In this document: piece by piece, positions 35,004 through 43,926 of the stretch
Layout: each line of letters begins with the position of its first letter
Numbering within the stretch: position 1 is the stretch's first letter
NCBI RefSeq assembly: GCF_011007365.1
Contig: NZ_WFKM01000017.1
Coordinates: 16,872-80,871 of the forward strand
Length of the DNA stretch: 64,000 nt
Source of the DNA: Sphingobacterium sp. xlx-96
GTDB taxonomy: Bacteria; Bacteroidota; Bacteroidia; Sphingobacteriales; Sphingobacteriaceae
Reading direction: 5' to 3'
Program-made: the position numbers and the translations under genes
Notes under the pieces: model-generated
What the model was told of the DNA's origin: nothing
Database searches by the model: none
What the model saw: only the letters and a program-made list of their open reading frames with translations

Positions 35004-35417
35004 ATGAAGAAAGATTTGCCGATTAATATTGTAGAAGACATTTCTATAGCCGTTGTACTCGAAAGCGATTCTCCTACCCAAAAATCATGGAATGTGTATT
35101 TGGTGAATGAGAAGGAACTACCGTTAAGAAATGTCTTTGTGACTTCTAAGGGCTATGGTCTGAAAGATGAAAGAGAAGTAAAGACAACCACTTTACGTCA
35201 TTTTATTGGAGATGTAGCTGCAAATAGTTCAATTCGTATAGAAGCGATAGATCAGCAGGTTTTTGGCCTGACCAATGAATATTGGCTAAGTTATTATATT
35301 GATGATACTATCTATGATAAAAAATATATTTTTTTACCTGAAAGCATAGTTGACGAAAATCTATCCAAGGTTCCTTTGGTTAATAAGCCAGGAGTTTTAA
35401 TAGGAGGAAATTCGTAA
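35004..35417 (+). CDS. Conserved protein of unknown function between topA and cmk
   Basis: 137 aa, soluble, no signal peptide. Text such as SWNVYLVNEKELPLRNVFVTSKGYG and YWLSYYIDDTIYDKKYIF suggests a beta-rich fold. I recognise it only as a small protein type found in Bacteroidota; no function is known. The gaps of 3 bases to topA and 7 to cmk place it in the same transcript. Confidence 0.8.
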   Translation: MKKDLPINIVEDISIAVVLESDSPTQKSWNVYLVNEKELPLRNVFVTSKGYGLKDEREVKTTTLRHFIGDVAANSSIRIEAIDQQVFGLTNEYWLSYYIDDTIYDKKYIFLPESIVDENLSKVPLVNKPGVLIGGNS

Positions 35418-35424
35418 TCACATT

Positions 35425-36105
35425 ATGGCAAGAAAAAATTTTATTATAGCGATAGATGGCTTCTCCTCATGTGGCAAGAGCACTATTGCAAAAGCTTTAG
35501 CAAAAAAACTGAATTTTGTTTTCGTGGATAGCGGAGCCATGTACAGAGCAGTGACTTTATATTTCTTACGTAACACGATTGATTATACTGATCACGACGC
35601 CGTTGTGAGTGCTTTAGAAGATATTCATATTGACTTTGTACCTAATACCGACAAAGTGCAGATTTTTCTTAATAATGAAGATGTTTCCGAAGATATCCGG
35701 AAGATGGAGATATCGGACAATGTCAGTGAGGTGAGTGCGATAAAAGAGGTACGTCAGGCGATGGTGTCTCAACAGCAGAAACTGGGGCAGAAGCGTAATA
35801 TTGTGATGGACGGGCGTGATATCGGTACTACTGTATTCCCAGACGCAGATCTCAAGATCTTTATGACAGCCGATCCAAACGTGCGGGCAGAGAGACGCTA
35901 TGCCGAATTGACAGCGAAAGGAGAACAGGTAACTATGGAAGAGGTAAAAGCTAACTTAGCTCATAGAGACCATATCGACAGCACACGTACCGAGAGCCCC
36001 TTAAGACAAGCCGAAGATGCTGTGGTATTAGATAATTCCGACTTGAATCAGAGCCAACAATTGGAGTTTGTGGTCGACTTGTATACCAAGCTAAGCAATA
36101 GATAG
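35425..36105 (+). CDS. cmk: Cytidylate kinase
   Basis: 226 aa. P-loop DGFSSCGKSTIAKALA (residues about 10-25), the CMP-site text FVDSGAMYRAVTLYF, and NIVMDGRDIGTTVFPDADLKIF with the lid region following. Phosphorylates CMP and dCMP. Third gene of the topA unit. Confidence 0.95.
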   Translation: MARKNFIIAIDGFSSCGKSTIAKALAKKLNFVFVDSGAMYRAVTLYFLRNTIDYTDHDAVVSALEDIHIDFVPNTDKVQIFLNNEDVSEDIRKMEISDNVSEVSAIKEVRQAMVSQQQKLGQKRNIVMDGRDIGTTVFPDADLKIFMTADPNVRAERRYAELTAKGEQVTMEEVKANLAHRDHIDSTRTESPLRQAEDAVVLDNSDLNQSQQLEFVVDLYTKLSNR

Positions 36106-36193
36106 CCCGCGTTGTTTGTTTTTAACATTTACTTAATAGTATCTTAAATTGCAATTCGTTTCTTAAGCGTATTTTTGAGAAACGAATTATTAT

Positions 36194-37756
36194 ATGAACA
36201 TTAAGTATTTATTAGCTGGAGTATTGCTTTGTACAGGAATCGTGCAGGCGCAAGAAGTGGTAAAAGGAACCGTCTTTGTTGATGCCAATAAAAATGGCAA
36301 ACGCGAAAAGAGTGAAGTCGGAGTGGGAGGTGTTAGCGTTAGTAACGGTAGAGATGTTGTACAGACCGATAGCAAAGGTAATTATAGCCTTCCGGTAAAA
36401 AATGATAACATAATCTTTGTGATCAAACCCAAAGATTACGTCTTTCCTCAAGATAAGCAGCATCGTCCCCTTTTTTACTATATACATAAACCTTTTGGAT
36501 CTCCAAAGTTAAAACACACAACAGCTGAAGCCACAGGTCAGCTACCTAAGTCTTTGAACTTTCCGGTGTATGCACAGCAAGAGCCTACAGATTTCAAAGC
36601 ATTGGTCTTTGGTGACCCACAGGCATATACCAATGAGGAACTTGAATTTTTCAAAAAAGGTATCGTCGATGATATAGCAAACAAAGAGCGATTTTTGTTT
36701 GGAGTCAGTTTAGGCGATCTTGTTGGAGATGATTTAACGCTTCACGAGCCTTATAAAGAGACAATTGCAGGTATGGGATTACCATGGTACAATGTAATGG
36801 GCAATCACGATATGAATTATGATGTAGTCGCAGATTCATTATCAGATGAAAGTTTCGAGTTGAACTTTGGTCCCAATAACTATTCGTTTAATTACGGCAA
36901 TGCGCACTTTATTATTTTAGATAATATCATCTATCCCAATCCGCGTAGTGGAAAAGGCTATCTTGGAGGTTTTCGCAAAGATCAACTCGACTTTGTAGAG
37001 AATGATTTAAGGTATGTACCAAAAGAAAAGCTTATTGTTTTAGCTTTTCATATTCCGTTAGTTCACAAAAACTCGGACGTATTTCGTAATGAAGATAGAC
37101 AACGTCTTTTTGATCTCTTAAAGGACTTCCCTAATACCGTTTCCCTTTCCGCACATACACATTATCAACAACAGAACTTTTATGGGAAATCTGAAGGTTG
37201 GCATCAGACGAAGCCACACCATGAGTATAACGTGGGTACTACATCAGGCGATTGGTACTCCGGGCAGATGAACCATCAAGGGGTACCGGCATCTACCATG
37301 CGAGATGGTACACCTAAAGGGTATGCGATTATGAATATTAGCGATAACTCTTATGCTTTTGATTATAAAGTAGCTGGTCATAATAGCGAATATCAGATTA
37401 ATCTAATAGCTCCAAGTGCCGTTAAAAGTAAACATGCAAGACGATATAAAGTATATGCAAACTTTTTTATGGGACGCACGGAAGATGTAGTGGAGTATAG
37501 TCTGGATGGTAAAGATTGGAAAGCAATGAATCGTGTGGAGACGACAGATCCAAGTTACCAATATGATGTCTTGAAATTTGATAACGCAACAGCGCTTATT
37601 GAAGGACGTAGACCTTCCGATGCTGTAAATTCAACACATCTTTGGGAAATGAAATTACCCAATTTGAAAGCCGGCACACATACTGTTGAAGTTCGGGTTA
37701 CCGATATGTATGGAGTAGAGCACCGAGCGGTCAAAAAGATCGAAGTTTTGAATTAA
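36194..37756 (+). CDS. Secreted calcineurin-like metallophosphoesterase with SdrD-B-like and C-terminal domains
   Basis: 520 aa with signal peptide (residues 1-19, cut near VQAQ). A prealbumin/SdrD-B-like domain follows (VVKGTVFVDANKNGKREKSE). The central metallophosphatase domain has metal motifs FGDPQAY, SLGDLVGDD, VMGNHDMNYD, AFHIPLVH and LSAHTHYQQ. The C-terminal metallophosphatase-associated domain is near residues 400-518. The family acts on phospho-substrates in the periplasm; the substrate is unknown. Downstream terminator is strong; there is an 88-base gap after cmk. Confidence 0.9.
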   Translation: MNIKYLLAGVLLCTGIVQAQEVVKGTVFVDANKNGKREKSEVGVGGVSVSNGRDVVQTDSKGNYSLPVKNDNIIFVIKPKDYVFPQDKQHRPLFYYIHKPFGSPKLKHTTAEATGQLPKSLNFPVYAQQEPTDFKALVFGDPQAYTNEELEFFKKGIVDDIANKERFLFGVSLGDLVGDDLTLHEPYKETIAGMGLPWYNVMGNHDMNYDVVADSLSDESFELNFGPNNYSFNYGNAHFIILDNIIYPNPRSGKGYLGGFRKDQLDFVENDLRYVPKEKLIVLAFHIPLVHKNSDVFRNEDRQRLFDLLKDFPNTVSLSAHTHYQQQNFYGKSEGWHQTKPHHEYNVGTTSGDWYSGQMNHQGVPASTMRDGTPKGYAIMNISDNSYAFDYKVAGHNSEYQINLIAPSAVKSKHARRYKVYANFFMGRTEDVVEYSLDGKDWKAMNRVETTDPSYQYDVLKFDNATALIEGRRPSDAVNSTHLWEMKLPNLKAGTHTVEVRVTDMYGVEHRAVKKIEVLN

Positions 37757-37781
37757 TAACAAACGGATTACTTGAGATTAT

Positions 37782-37812
37782 AAGCCGTATTTCGTTAAGA
37801 AATACGGCTTTC
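37782..37812 (+). terminator. Terminator after metallophosphatase
   Basis: AAGCCGTATTTC-GTTAA-GAAATACGGCTT perfect 12-bp stem with TTCTT tail. Confidence 0.9.
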
Positions 37813-37831
37813 TTCTATTCCAGCCGCTTCA

Positions 37832-37984
37832 TTAAAGTTGACTTTTTGCAACTTTCAGCATTTTCTCCGCTTTCAGTTTTATCTCTTTGGGCAAAGCTCT
37901 AAAATTTGTATCCTCTACTTCACGGTATTCTTCGTTTTGGAGTAGTAATTTATTTTTTACCCCTTCTATTTTATTTTTAAGTCA
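37832..37984 (-). pseudogene. Possible C-terminal remnant of an unknown gene
   Basis: In the 320 bases before the glycosylase gene one minus-strand frame is open for about 50 codons without an ATG and reads like protein, with many Lys/Glu residues (LLLQNEEYREVEDTNFRALP, then EIKLKAEKMLKVAKSQL and a stop). A TGA bounds it upstream. It looks like the tail of a lost gene. No family is recognised. Confidence 0.35.
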
Positions 37985-38131
37985 GGGCGTAAAAGAAGCA
38001 TTGAGGACTCTTGTCATAGGGTTGTCGTAGGCATATTGTACTTTTGTGATAGAAAATGATAAAAGAAGACACTATAGCGGTAAAAACTAGTTTTTAGGTA
38101 AAAAGTCAGTTTTAATAATTCACAAAGAACA

Positions 38132-39346
38132 TTGACAATACAGGAGTTACAACGGATTACGTTATCCAGTCAGGGATTACTGTCCAAATCACCATTCGGA
38201 ACAGGGAAAAATGCCGTGCTCAGTACATTGGAACAGCTTGGTTATTTACAGATTGATACTTTATCGATTGTTGAAAGAGCACATCACCACGTACTCTGGA
38301 CAAGAGTTCCGGACTACGCTACCATCTATTTGGATGAACTGGTGAAAGAACGTAAAGTATTTGAATATTGGTTTCATGCCGCATCTTATCTTCCTATAAA
38401 GGACTTCCGATTTGTATTACCCCAGATGTCAAAGGTCAGACACAACGAGTCTCATTATTACAATGCAGACTCTAGAGTGATGAAGTATGTTATAGATACT
38501 ATTCGTTCTGAAGGGCCGAAAAAAACAAGAGACTTTAAAAGCGTAGCCATAAAGGGAGGAAGTTGGTGGGAATGGAAACCAGCTAAAGTTGCTTTAGAGC
38601 GTCTTTTCTTACAGGGCGATTTGCTGATTTCAGAACGTAATGGCATGCAAAAGACATACGATATCCCTGAGAGAGTGTTACCTCATGATATTGATTTGAC
38701 CGTACCTACTCCCGTCGAGTTTGCCTCGTATTTAGTAAATACATACTTGAAGGCCTATGGATGGACGACTGTCAGACAAATAACTCATCTTAAAGCAGGC
38801 GAAGCGATAAGAAAAAATGTAAGAGAAATTTTAAATACTATGCTTGAAGATCGAGTAATAGAAAAAATCAATATTGAAGGTTTCCCTTCTATTTTTGTAT
38901 TAAATGATTTAATGGAGAAGCGAGCATGTAAGAATTTTTTGGAAATTAAGCTGTTATCCCCCTTCGATAATTCTATTATACACCGTGACCGGGTTAAGCA
39001 ATTTTTCGATTTTGATTATCGTATCGAATGTTATACACCAAAGGAGAAAAGACAGTACGGGTATTTTTGCCTACCGATCCTATTTAGCTGCACATTTTTA
39101 GGTAGAGTAGATTGCAAAGCGCACCGAAAAGAAAGGAAGCTTGAAATTATACACCTTCATATTGAAAATTCGCAAATAGATTTTGAATTATGGGGTAAGT
39201 CTTTTGCCGAACGGATGAAACAATTTGCAGTCTTCAATGGCTGTACATTCGTGACGTTATCAAAGGTAAGTCCTGAAAATATGACGAGCGCTGTAAAGCA
39301 TTTAGTACAGATAAACAACGATAGATCTGGACTCTCGCATCGATAG
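38132..39346 (+). CDS. AlkZ/YcaQ-like winged-helix DNA glycosylase
   Basis: 404 aa, HTH_42 family. The catalytic Q-x-D motif is seen as LQIDTL (Gln40, Asp42), followed by ERAHHHVLWTRVPDY and FEYWFHAASYLPI, all typical of YcaQ/AlkZ proteins that unhook DNA crosslinks. GYFCLPILF and GRVDCKAHRKERKLEIIHLH are C-terminal family text. The start is TTG at 38132: no ATG lies upstream in frame and the N-terminus fits the family. Confidence 0.87.
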   Translation: MTIQELQRITLSSQGLLSKSPFGTGKNAVLSTLEQLGYLQIDTLSIVERAHHHVLWTRVPDYATIYLDELVKERKVFEYWFHAASYLPIKDFRFVLPQMSKVRHNESHYYNADSRVMKYVIDTIRSEGPKKTRDFKSVAIKGGSWWEWKPAKVALERLFLQGDLLISERNGMQKTYDIPERVLPHDIDLTVPTPVEFASYLVNTYLKAYGWTTVRQITHLKAGEAIRKNVREILNTMLEDRVIEKINIEGFPSIFVLNDLMEKRACKNFLEIKLLSPFDNSIIHRDRVKQFFDFDYRIECYTPKEKRQYGYFCLPILFSCTFLGRVDCKAHRKERKLEIIHLHIENSQIDFELWGKSFAERMKQFAVFNGCTFVTLSKVSPENMTSAVKHLVQINNDRSGLSHR

Positions 39347-39517
39347 CTGAAGCCAAGTTTCTCGACTATCTCACCATGAAGAATTCCTTGTTGATCGTTG
39401 TGACAATAACAAGTGCGTTCATGCAGGGTAGTTAATATACAGACGGTTAGAAAAAAAAATATTTTGATACTAATCATTTATTCAGTTACTTTGTGAATCA
39501 AAGTACTTTTAATTACG

Positions 39518-39814
39518 TTGGACATGACCATAATAAACAACAGAGTAAAAATGGGTGCAGTTGGAATAGCAGCCATTTTGTCGATTCCCTTGATCGCTAT
39601 GCAATTTTCATCCGAAGTCAAGTGGACGTTTTCAGATTTCATAATAGCGGCTTTTTTATTGACGGTGACAGGTCTGTTTTGCGAGTTGCTGATTCGGCTT
39701 GTCAGCAAAAGGTATTTGCGGTACGGGTTAATTTTTCTTGCAATACTGATACTTGCAGTTGTTTGGGCAGAGTTGGCTGTGGGTGTTTTTGGGAGTCCTT
39801 TTGCAGGAAGCTAG
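39518..39814 (+). CDS. Small three-TM membrane protein
   Basis: 98 aa with three hydrophobic segments (about residues 11-29, 37-60 and 66-90), separated by short charged loops (SSEVKWT, RLVSKRYLRYG). Similar short proteins occur as uncharacterised Bacteroidota membrane proteins; no function can be given. Start at 39518 or ATG 39524. The frame with long overlap (39493-39894) looks unlike protein and was dropped. Confidence 0.68.
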   Translation: MDMTIINNRVKMGAVGIAAILSIPLIAMQFSSEVKWTFSDFIIAAFLLTVTGLFCELLIRLVSKRYLRYGLIFLAILILAVVWAELAVGVFGSPFAGS

Positions 39815-39839
39815 TGCATGATGGCAAGAGCTTCCTGCA
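39802..39839. terminator. Inverted repeat at the end of the membrane-protein gene
   Basis: TGCAGGAAGCT pairs with AGCTTCCTGCA across 16 bases. It overlaps the gene's last codons. It may end the transcript though no T-run follows. Confidence 0.5.
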
Positions 39840-39894
39840 TGTATTGATAGGCGAGAAGAAGGGGGACGATATGCTTCATGAACTTGTCATGTAA

Positions 39895-40018
39895 ACCATA
39901 CGTCGGTACGACCGGGTTGATAGTTTTATAGAAGAACAATTGAGCCAGTTTTCGAAACCAAAGTTGAAAGCACTTTTAGCTTGTATCCCTCAGATAGCTA
40001 AATTGTGGGATGCATGAT
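39895..40018 (+). pseudogene. Possible C-terminal remnant of an unknown gene
   Basis: After a TAA at 39892-39894 one + frame is open for 40 codons and reads like a helical protein tail (RVDSFIEEQLSQFSKPKLKA, then LLACIPQIAKLWDA and TGA). No start codon is present. Family not recognised. The remaining sequence between the membrane protein and the next gene shows nothing. Confidence 0.3.
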
Positions 40019-40047
40019 AGCCTTCTCTCTTGTCAAATGGAGATTTT

Positions 40048-40683
40048 TTAATTAGTTGATAGTACGTTGTCTTTTTTCAATTGATCGATGATTGCTTTCT
40101 TATATCCTTTTAAAAAACTATCCAATGAGCTAGGATTGTATGTTTCAGATTGTGTAGACCAGATTAGCTTATTCGTTCTCACGTCATATAGATTGGCTTC
40201 GAGGTAGTAGGTCTTATCTGTAGTATAGTATCCGTCATTATAGTTGCCATACCAAAAGTCATAATAACCTCCAAATGTGCCGTAGTATCCAAATCTGGTT
40301 ACAGGATAGATACTGGTATTGGGCACATATCGACTTTCTGAAGTTTGGTCCAATAAGGCAATAGTCAAGATGGCGTCACTATTTGTTTCCGCAATTCTTC
40401 TCAGCGCCAGATCTGATTTCTTTGTTCCCGTTTTATTAAAATCTGGAGGAAACACTTCGATGCTTTTTACGGTATTTGTTCCAAGCATCTGTATTGCGTT
40501 CGCTATTTCGTCCTCTACCTTCTGACGTGCCGGTACGTTTTCAGTCAACGCTGCGACAAAAACCTTTTTGTACTTTGTGTCGCCTACAGCGGGAGCCTTC
40601 CAAGCCCCGGTGATGATACTTGAAGAGGCACATTGGCAAAATAGAAGCAATGTGATGCAAGCCTGATAAAATAATGTTTTCAT
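40048..40683 (-). CDS. Lipoprotein of unknown function
   Basis: 211 aa, signal peptide with lipobox near residues 16-19 (FCQC). The mature part begins SSIITGAWKAPAVGDTKYKKVFVAAL and has a predicted alpha/beta core. A Tyr/Gly-rich stretch follows at about 138-162 (GYYGTFGGYYDFWYGNYN), then YLEANLYDVRTNKLIWSTQSE. This resembles stress-linked periplasmic lipoproteins loosely like DUF4136, but I cannot name the family firmly. Confidence 0.75.
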   Translation of the reverse strand: MKTLFYQACITLLLFCQCASSSIITGAWKAPAVGDTKYKKVFVAALTENVPARQKVEDEIANAIQMLGTNTVKSIEVFPPDFNKTGTKKSDLALRRIAETNSDAILTIALLDQTSESRYVPNTSIYPVTRFGYYGTFGGYYDFWYGNYNDGYYTTDKTYYLEANLYDVRTNKLIWSTQSETYNPSSLDSFLKGYKKAIIDQLKKDNVLSTN

Positions 40684-41070
40684 AATACAATTTTTAATTT
40701 AATGATTTGTTTTTATCATGTACCCAATATCAAATCAATTGGATTTCAATAGTATAAACAGATATTATGATCAGTTGTTTTTGATATTTGATTACTCCAT
40801 TTGATCAGAGAATCTTGTACGATTGTGATAGAACGGAAAAAAGGAGCATTTATTTGGATAGAGAGTCTTTAGGACTCTTGATGCCATGAAACAGAAAATT
40901 GCAGAATGATCAATAAAGAGAATAAATGTATTCGTAAGTTTGATTTAGCATCATTTTGGAAATGAAGTGCTGGCTGCCTCTCGGTCCAATCGAAAAATCA
41001 AAGTGGATCGACTCAGTATACACGGTTTGAAATCATATAAAGTCAATACAAATGCAATACATAAGAGAAC
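40684..41070. other. Gene-free stretch before the broken acetyltransferase
   Basis: 387 bases with no supported gene, RNA or terminator. It may include lost coding sequence for the N-terminus of the following pseudogene, which is not recognisable. Confidence 0.4.
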
Positions 41071-41491
41071 ATGGTAAAATATTTAGAAGAGGGTTTTTCT
41101 GCTGAAAAGCTGACTGAAGAATTGAACGATGAAGACTCAGGGTTTTATTTTGCCGTCGAAGATGAAAACGTTATTGGTTATTTGAAACTAAATTTTGGAA
41201 CTTCACAAACAGAATTGAAAGACAGTAGTAGTAGCTTAGAAATAGAACGTATTTACGTGCTTCAAAACTACCACGGTAAGAAAGTAGGACAGATTCCTGT
41301 ATGATAAAGCAATAGATGTCGCTAAAGAAAAGAGGGTCAGCTATGTCTGGCTGGGTGTTTCGGAGGAAAATTCACGAGCCATCCGATTCTATCAAAGAAA
41401 TGGATTTGTAGAGTTTGATAAGCATATTTTCGTAATAGCCGAAGACGAGCAGACTGATATAATGATAAAAAAAGAGATGATTACTTTATAA
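41071..41491 (+). pseudogene. GNAT acetyltransferase, frameshifted and lacking its N-terminus
   Basis: The first frame (41071-41304) reads FSAEKLTEELNDEDSGFYFA and IERIYVLQNYHGKKVGQ, a GNAT core up to the CoA loop, then ends. Around 41290 the protein continues in another frame (FLYDKAIDVAKEKRVSYVWL, EENSRAIRFYQRNGFVEF) to TAA at 41489-41491. Joined, this is a GNAT protein with one frameshift inside the G-x-G loop. About 40 N-terminal residues are missing upstream, where an in-frame TAA precedes the ATG. Confidence 0.85.
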
Positions 41492-41533
41492 AGTATTACT
41501 AAAGACCAGGACAAACGATTTAAAATAAATATT

Positions 41534-42034
41534 ATGAGGCTAACATATAGAGATGCCAACAAAGCAGATCTAAACGAGATCGTAGATATCTATAATTCGA
41601 CCATCGCTTCAAGGATGGTTACTGCAGATACGGTCCCGGTTTCTGTTGATAGTAGATTAGGGTGGTTCGATCGGCATAATCCGGAGAAAAGACCACTATG
41701 GGTTATAGAAGACGATTCTACAAAAATAATCGGTTGGGTGAGTTTTCAGTCATTTTATGGGAGACCAGCTTATGATGCAACCGTGGAAATCAGTATTTAT
41801 ATACACGAATCACAAAGAGGACAAGGTTTAGGAAAAGACATTCTTCAACACTCTTTAGAAAAAGCGCAAAATTTTGGTGTGAAGACTGTGCTTGGTTTTA
41901 TTTTTGCGCACAATGAGCCCAGTATTAAATTGTTTAAGTATCTAGGTTTTGAAGAATGGGCTACACTTCCTGATATCGCTTTACTTGACGGCGTGGAGCA
42001 TAGCCTCAAAATTTTAGGGAAGCGAATAGCCTGA
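41534..42034 (+). CDS. GNAT acetyltransferase, phosphinothricin acetyltransferase-like
   Basis: 166 aa. LTYRDANKADLNEIVDIYN and WFDRHNPEKRPLWVIE match the PAT/YncA subgroup. SIYIHESQRGQGLGKDIL is the CoA-binding motif, and IFAHNEPSIKLFKYLGFEEWATL is the C-terminal signature. Likely acetylates an amine such as a toxic amino-acid analogue or methionine derivative (family knowledge; substrate not proven). Confidence 0.86.
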   Translation: MRLTYRDANKADLNEIVDIYNSTIASRMVTADTVPVSVDSRLGWFDRHNPEKRPLWVIEDDSTKIIGWVSFQSFYGRPAYDATVEISIYIHESQRGQGLGKDILQHSLEKAQNFGVKTVLGFIFAHNEPSIKLFKYLGFEEWATLPDIALLDGVEHSLKILGKRIA

Positions 42035-42149
42035 GCCAATACCGGAGAATACTATCCGAATATGGGACACAATCCCCGCTTACTTCCGATTATCAGAATT
42101 TTTCATTAATATTGGAAACAAGCTTACTTACAGCACTAAAATTTCAGTT

Positions 42150-42638
42150 ATGCGCCTTATTACATTTTCATTTTTGCTCTTTTGTGTCTTCATCACAAAG
42201 GGCCAGCAAGCCACAGTCTATAACCCCAATGCCAATGCCGAAGCTGAGATAGCCACTGCACTTAAACAGGCTAAAACCGAAAACAAACACGTGTTTCTGC
42301 AAATCGGAGGTAACTGGTGTAGCTGGTGCCTGTTGTTTAATAAATACACCCATGAAAATGATACCGTCAAAACAGCCTTCGACAAAAACTACGTAGTTGT
42401 CCATGTTAACTACAGCAAAGAACAAAAAAACGAGAAGTTGTTGTCTTCATTAGGTTACCCTCAACGTTTCGGATTTCCTGTATTTGTTATTCTCGATGCC
42501 AAAGGTAACCGTCTGCATACCCAAAACACGGCACACCTAGAACAGGGGCACGGGTATGATACGAAGAGGGTAGTAGGCTTCTTAGAAAACTGGTCGCCCA
42601 AGGCATTGGATCCGGCGAGTTATGCTGAGAAAAAATAA
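42150..42638 (+). CDS. Secreted thioredoxin-fold protein (CxxC)
   Basis: 162 aa with signal peptide (about residues 1-18). Thioredoxin-like core with active-site motif NWCSWCLLFNKY (Cys-Ser-Trp-Cys) and cis-Pro region RFGFPVFVILDAKGNRL. The AL-QAKTENKHVFLQIGGNWC text is typical of DUF255/thioredoxin_7 proteins. Likely a periplasmic thiol oxidoreductase; partner unknown. A bidirectional-looking terminator follows. Confidence 0.86.
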   Translation: MRLITFSFLLFCVFITKGQQATVYNPNANAEAEIATALKQAKTENKHVFLQIGGNWCSWCLLFNKYTHENDTVKTAFDKNYVVVHVNYSKEQKNEKLLSSLGYPQRFGFPVFVILDAKGNRLHTQNTAHLEQGHGYDTKRVVGFLENWSPKALDPASYAEKK

Positions 42639-42662
42639 GATGTATCAAATCTGTAATAATAG

Positions 42663-42694
42663 GAAAGGTTGTGGGATAAATATCACAACCTTTC
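42663..42694. terminator. Terminator between convergent genes
   Basis: GAAAGGTTGTG (42663) and CACAACCTTTC (42684), perfect 11-bp stem with a 10-base loop, between the thioredoxin-fold gene and the pxp operon end. Confidence 0.85.
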
Positions 42695-42753
42695 TCATTT
42701 CCTGATGGAATGGCCAATGACATGGCCTACCGAAACAAAATGCGAAAAGAAGC

Positions 42754-43926
42754 TTAAAGCACATCTATTAGCACCCGGATACTCATATAAGCCATCAAAA
42801 CCACTATTATTGCTCCCACTAGCGTCAATAATGGAGGCTGCTTATACGAGCCGACAATTGTTGGTTTATAAGCTGCAATCAGCATTACCGACAGCGAAAT
42901 AGGCAATATAATTCCGTTGATTGCTCCAGCCATAATCAGGAGATTAACTGGTTTGCCCAGCACGATAAATAGCATCGTCGAAATCAGAATGAATCCGATG
43001 ATAACCCAATTTTCATTTTTAGCGATCTTCGTGCTAAATGATTTGATGAAAGAAACGGAGGTGTATGCCGATCCGATGATAGATGTCACCGCCGCGGCAA
43101 ACATAACGAGACCGAACAATCGGTAACCAAAGTTTCCGGCAGCAAGCTGAAATACAGAAGCCGTCGGATTGCTATCGTCAATCGATAAGCCTTGTTGTAT
43201 AATACCCAATGACGCCAAAAATAGACAGATACGCACTAGCGATGCTGCCGATATCCCCATTACTGCACTTCTGCTAACCTCGGGCAAAGCCTCCTTTCCC
43301 TTGATGTCCGCATCGACCAAACGGTGTCCGCCGGCAAAGGTGATGTACCCACCTACCGTGCCCCCTATCAATGTAATGATAGCGATAAAGTCGATCTTGA
43401 GCGGTAGCACCGTTCTTAAGGCTGCTTCAACTACCGGTGGACTTGCTATGATTGCAATGTAAACAATAGCCAAGATCATAATACCCGCCATAACCTGGGT
43501 AAAGCGATCCATGGCCTTTCCGATCTGTCTGTTTAAAAATACAGCAATAGCGATAAAAGCAGATAATATAGCTCCGGTGGTCACAGGGATACCGAACAAC
43601 GCTTCGAGCCCCAGTCCAGCTCCGGCTACATTGCCAATATTAAAAGCCAGACCGCCCAGAATAATTAGCAATGAAAGAAAGACACCTAGACCAGGCAACA
43701 ACTTATTGGCAATATCCTGAGCACGCATCTCGGATACTGCAATAATGCGCCAGATATTTAATTGCACACCGATATCTATGAGGATGGATATCAATATCAC
43801 GAAGCCGAAACTGGCGCCCAACGATTTGGTAAAAACAGTTGTCTGTGTCAAAAAGCCTGGACCTATTGCCGATGTAGCCATCAATAGTGCTGCACCAATG
43901 AGCGCTGACGTATTTTTTTTGGTCAT
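42754..43926 (-). CDS. NRAMP-family transporter of the pxp operon (YcsG-like)
   Basis: 390 aa, about 11 transmembrane segments: GAALLMATSAIGPGFLTQTT (TM1) is the NRAMP-type opening. The TM1 metal motif DPGN of true Mn/Fe carriers is replaced by a GPGF sequence, so metal transport is doubtful. It overlaps pxpA by 4 bases. In Bacillus the NRAMP-like ycsG stands next to ycsF (pxpA), so uptake of 5-oxoproline or a related compound is a reasonable inference. Confidence 0.85.
   Translation of the reverse strand: MTKKNTSALIGAALLMATSAIGPGFLTQTTVFTKSLGASFGFVILISILIDIGVQLNIWRIIAVSEMRAQDIANKLLPGLGVFLSLLIILGGLAFNIGNVAGAGLGLEALFGIPVTTGAILSAFIAIAVFLNRQIGKAMDRFTQVMAGIMILAIVYIAIIASPPVVEAALRTVLPLKIDFIAIITLIGGTVGGYITFAGGHRLVDADIKGKEALPEVSRSAVMGISAASLVRICLFLASLGIIQQGLSIDDSNPTASVFQLAAGNFGYRLFGLVMFAAAVTSIIGSAYTSVSFIKSFSTKIAKNENWVIIGFILISTMLFIVLGKPVNLLIMAGAINGIILPISLSVMLIAAYKPTIVGSYKQPPLLTLVGAIIVVLMAYMSIRVLIDVL

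Noticed and set aside
39157..39477. 106-codon minus-strand frame with a signal-like start
   Set aside because: Most of it lies inside the glycosylase gene, and after 30 residues it has no protein-like pattern.
39493..39894. Overlapping 133-codon frame with the three-TM protein
   Set aside because: Its amino-acid pattern is Cys/Ser-rich and unlike protein, whereas the overlapping frame gives clean membrane segments.
42754..43926. Manganese/iron importer label for the NRAMP-type protein
   Set aside because: TM1 has GPGF in place of the metal motif, and the gene overlaps pxpA, so a metal role is not supported.
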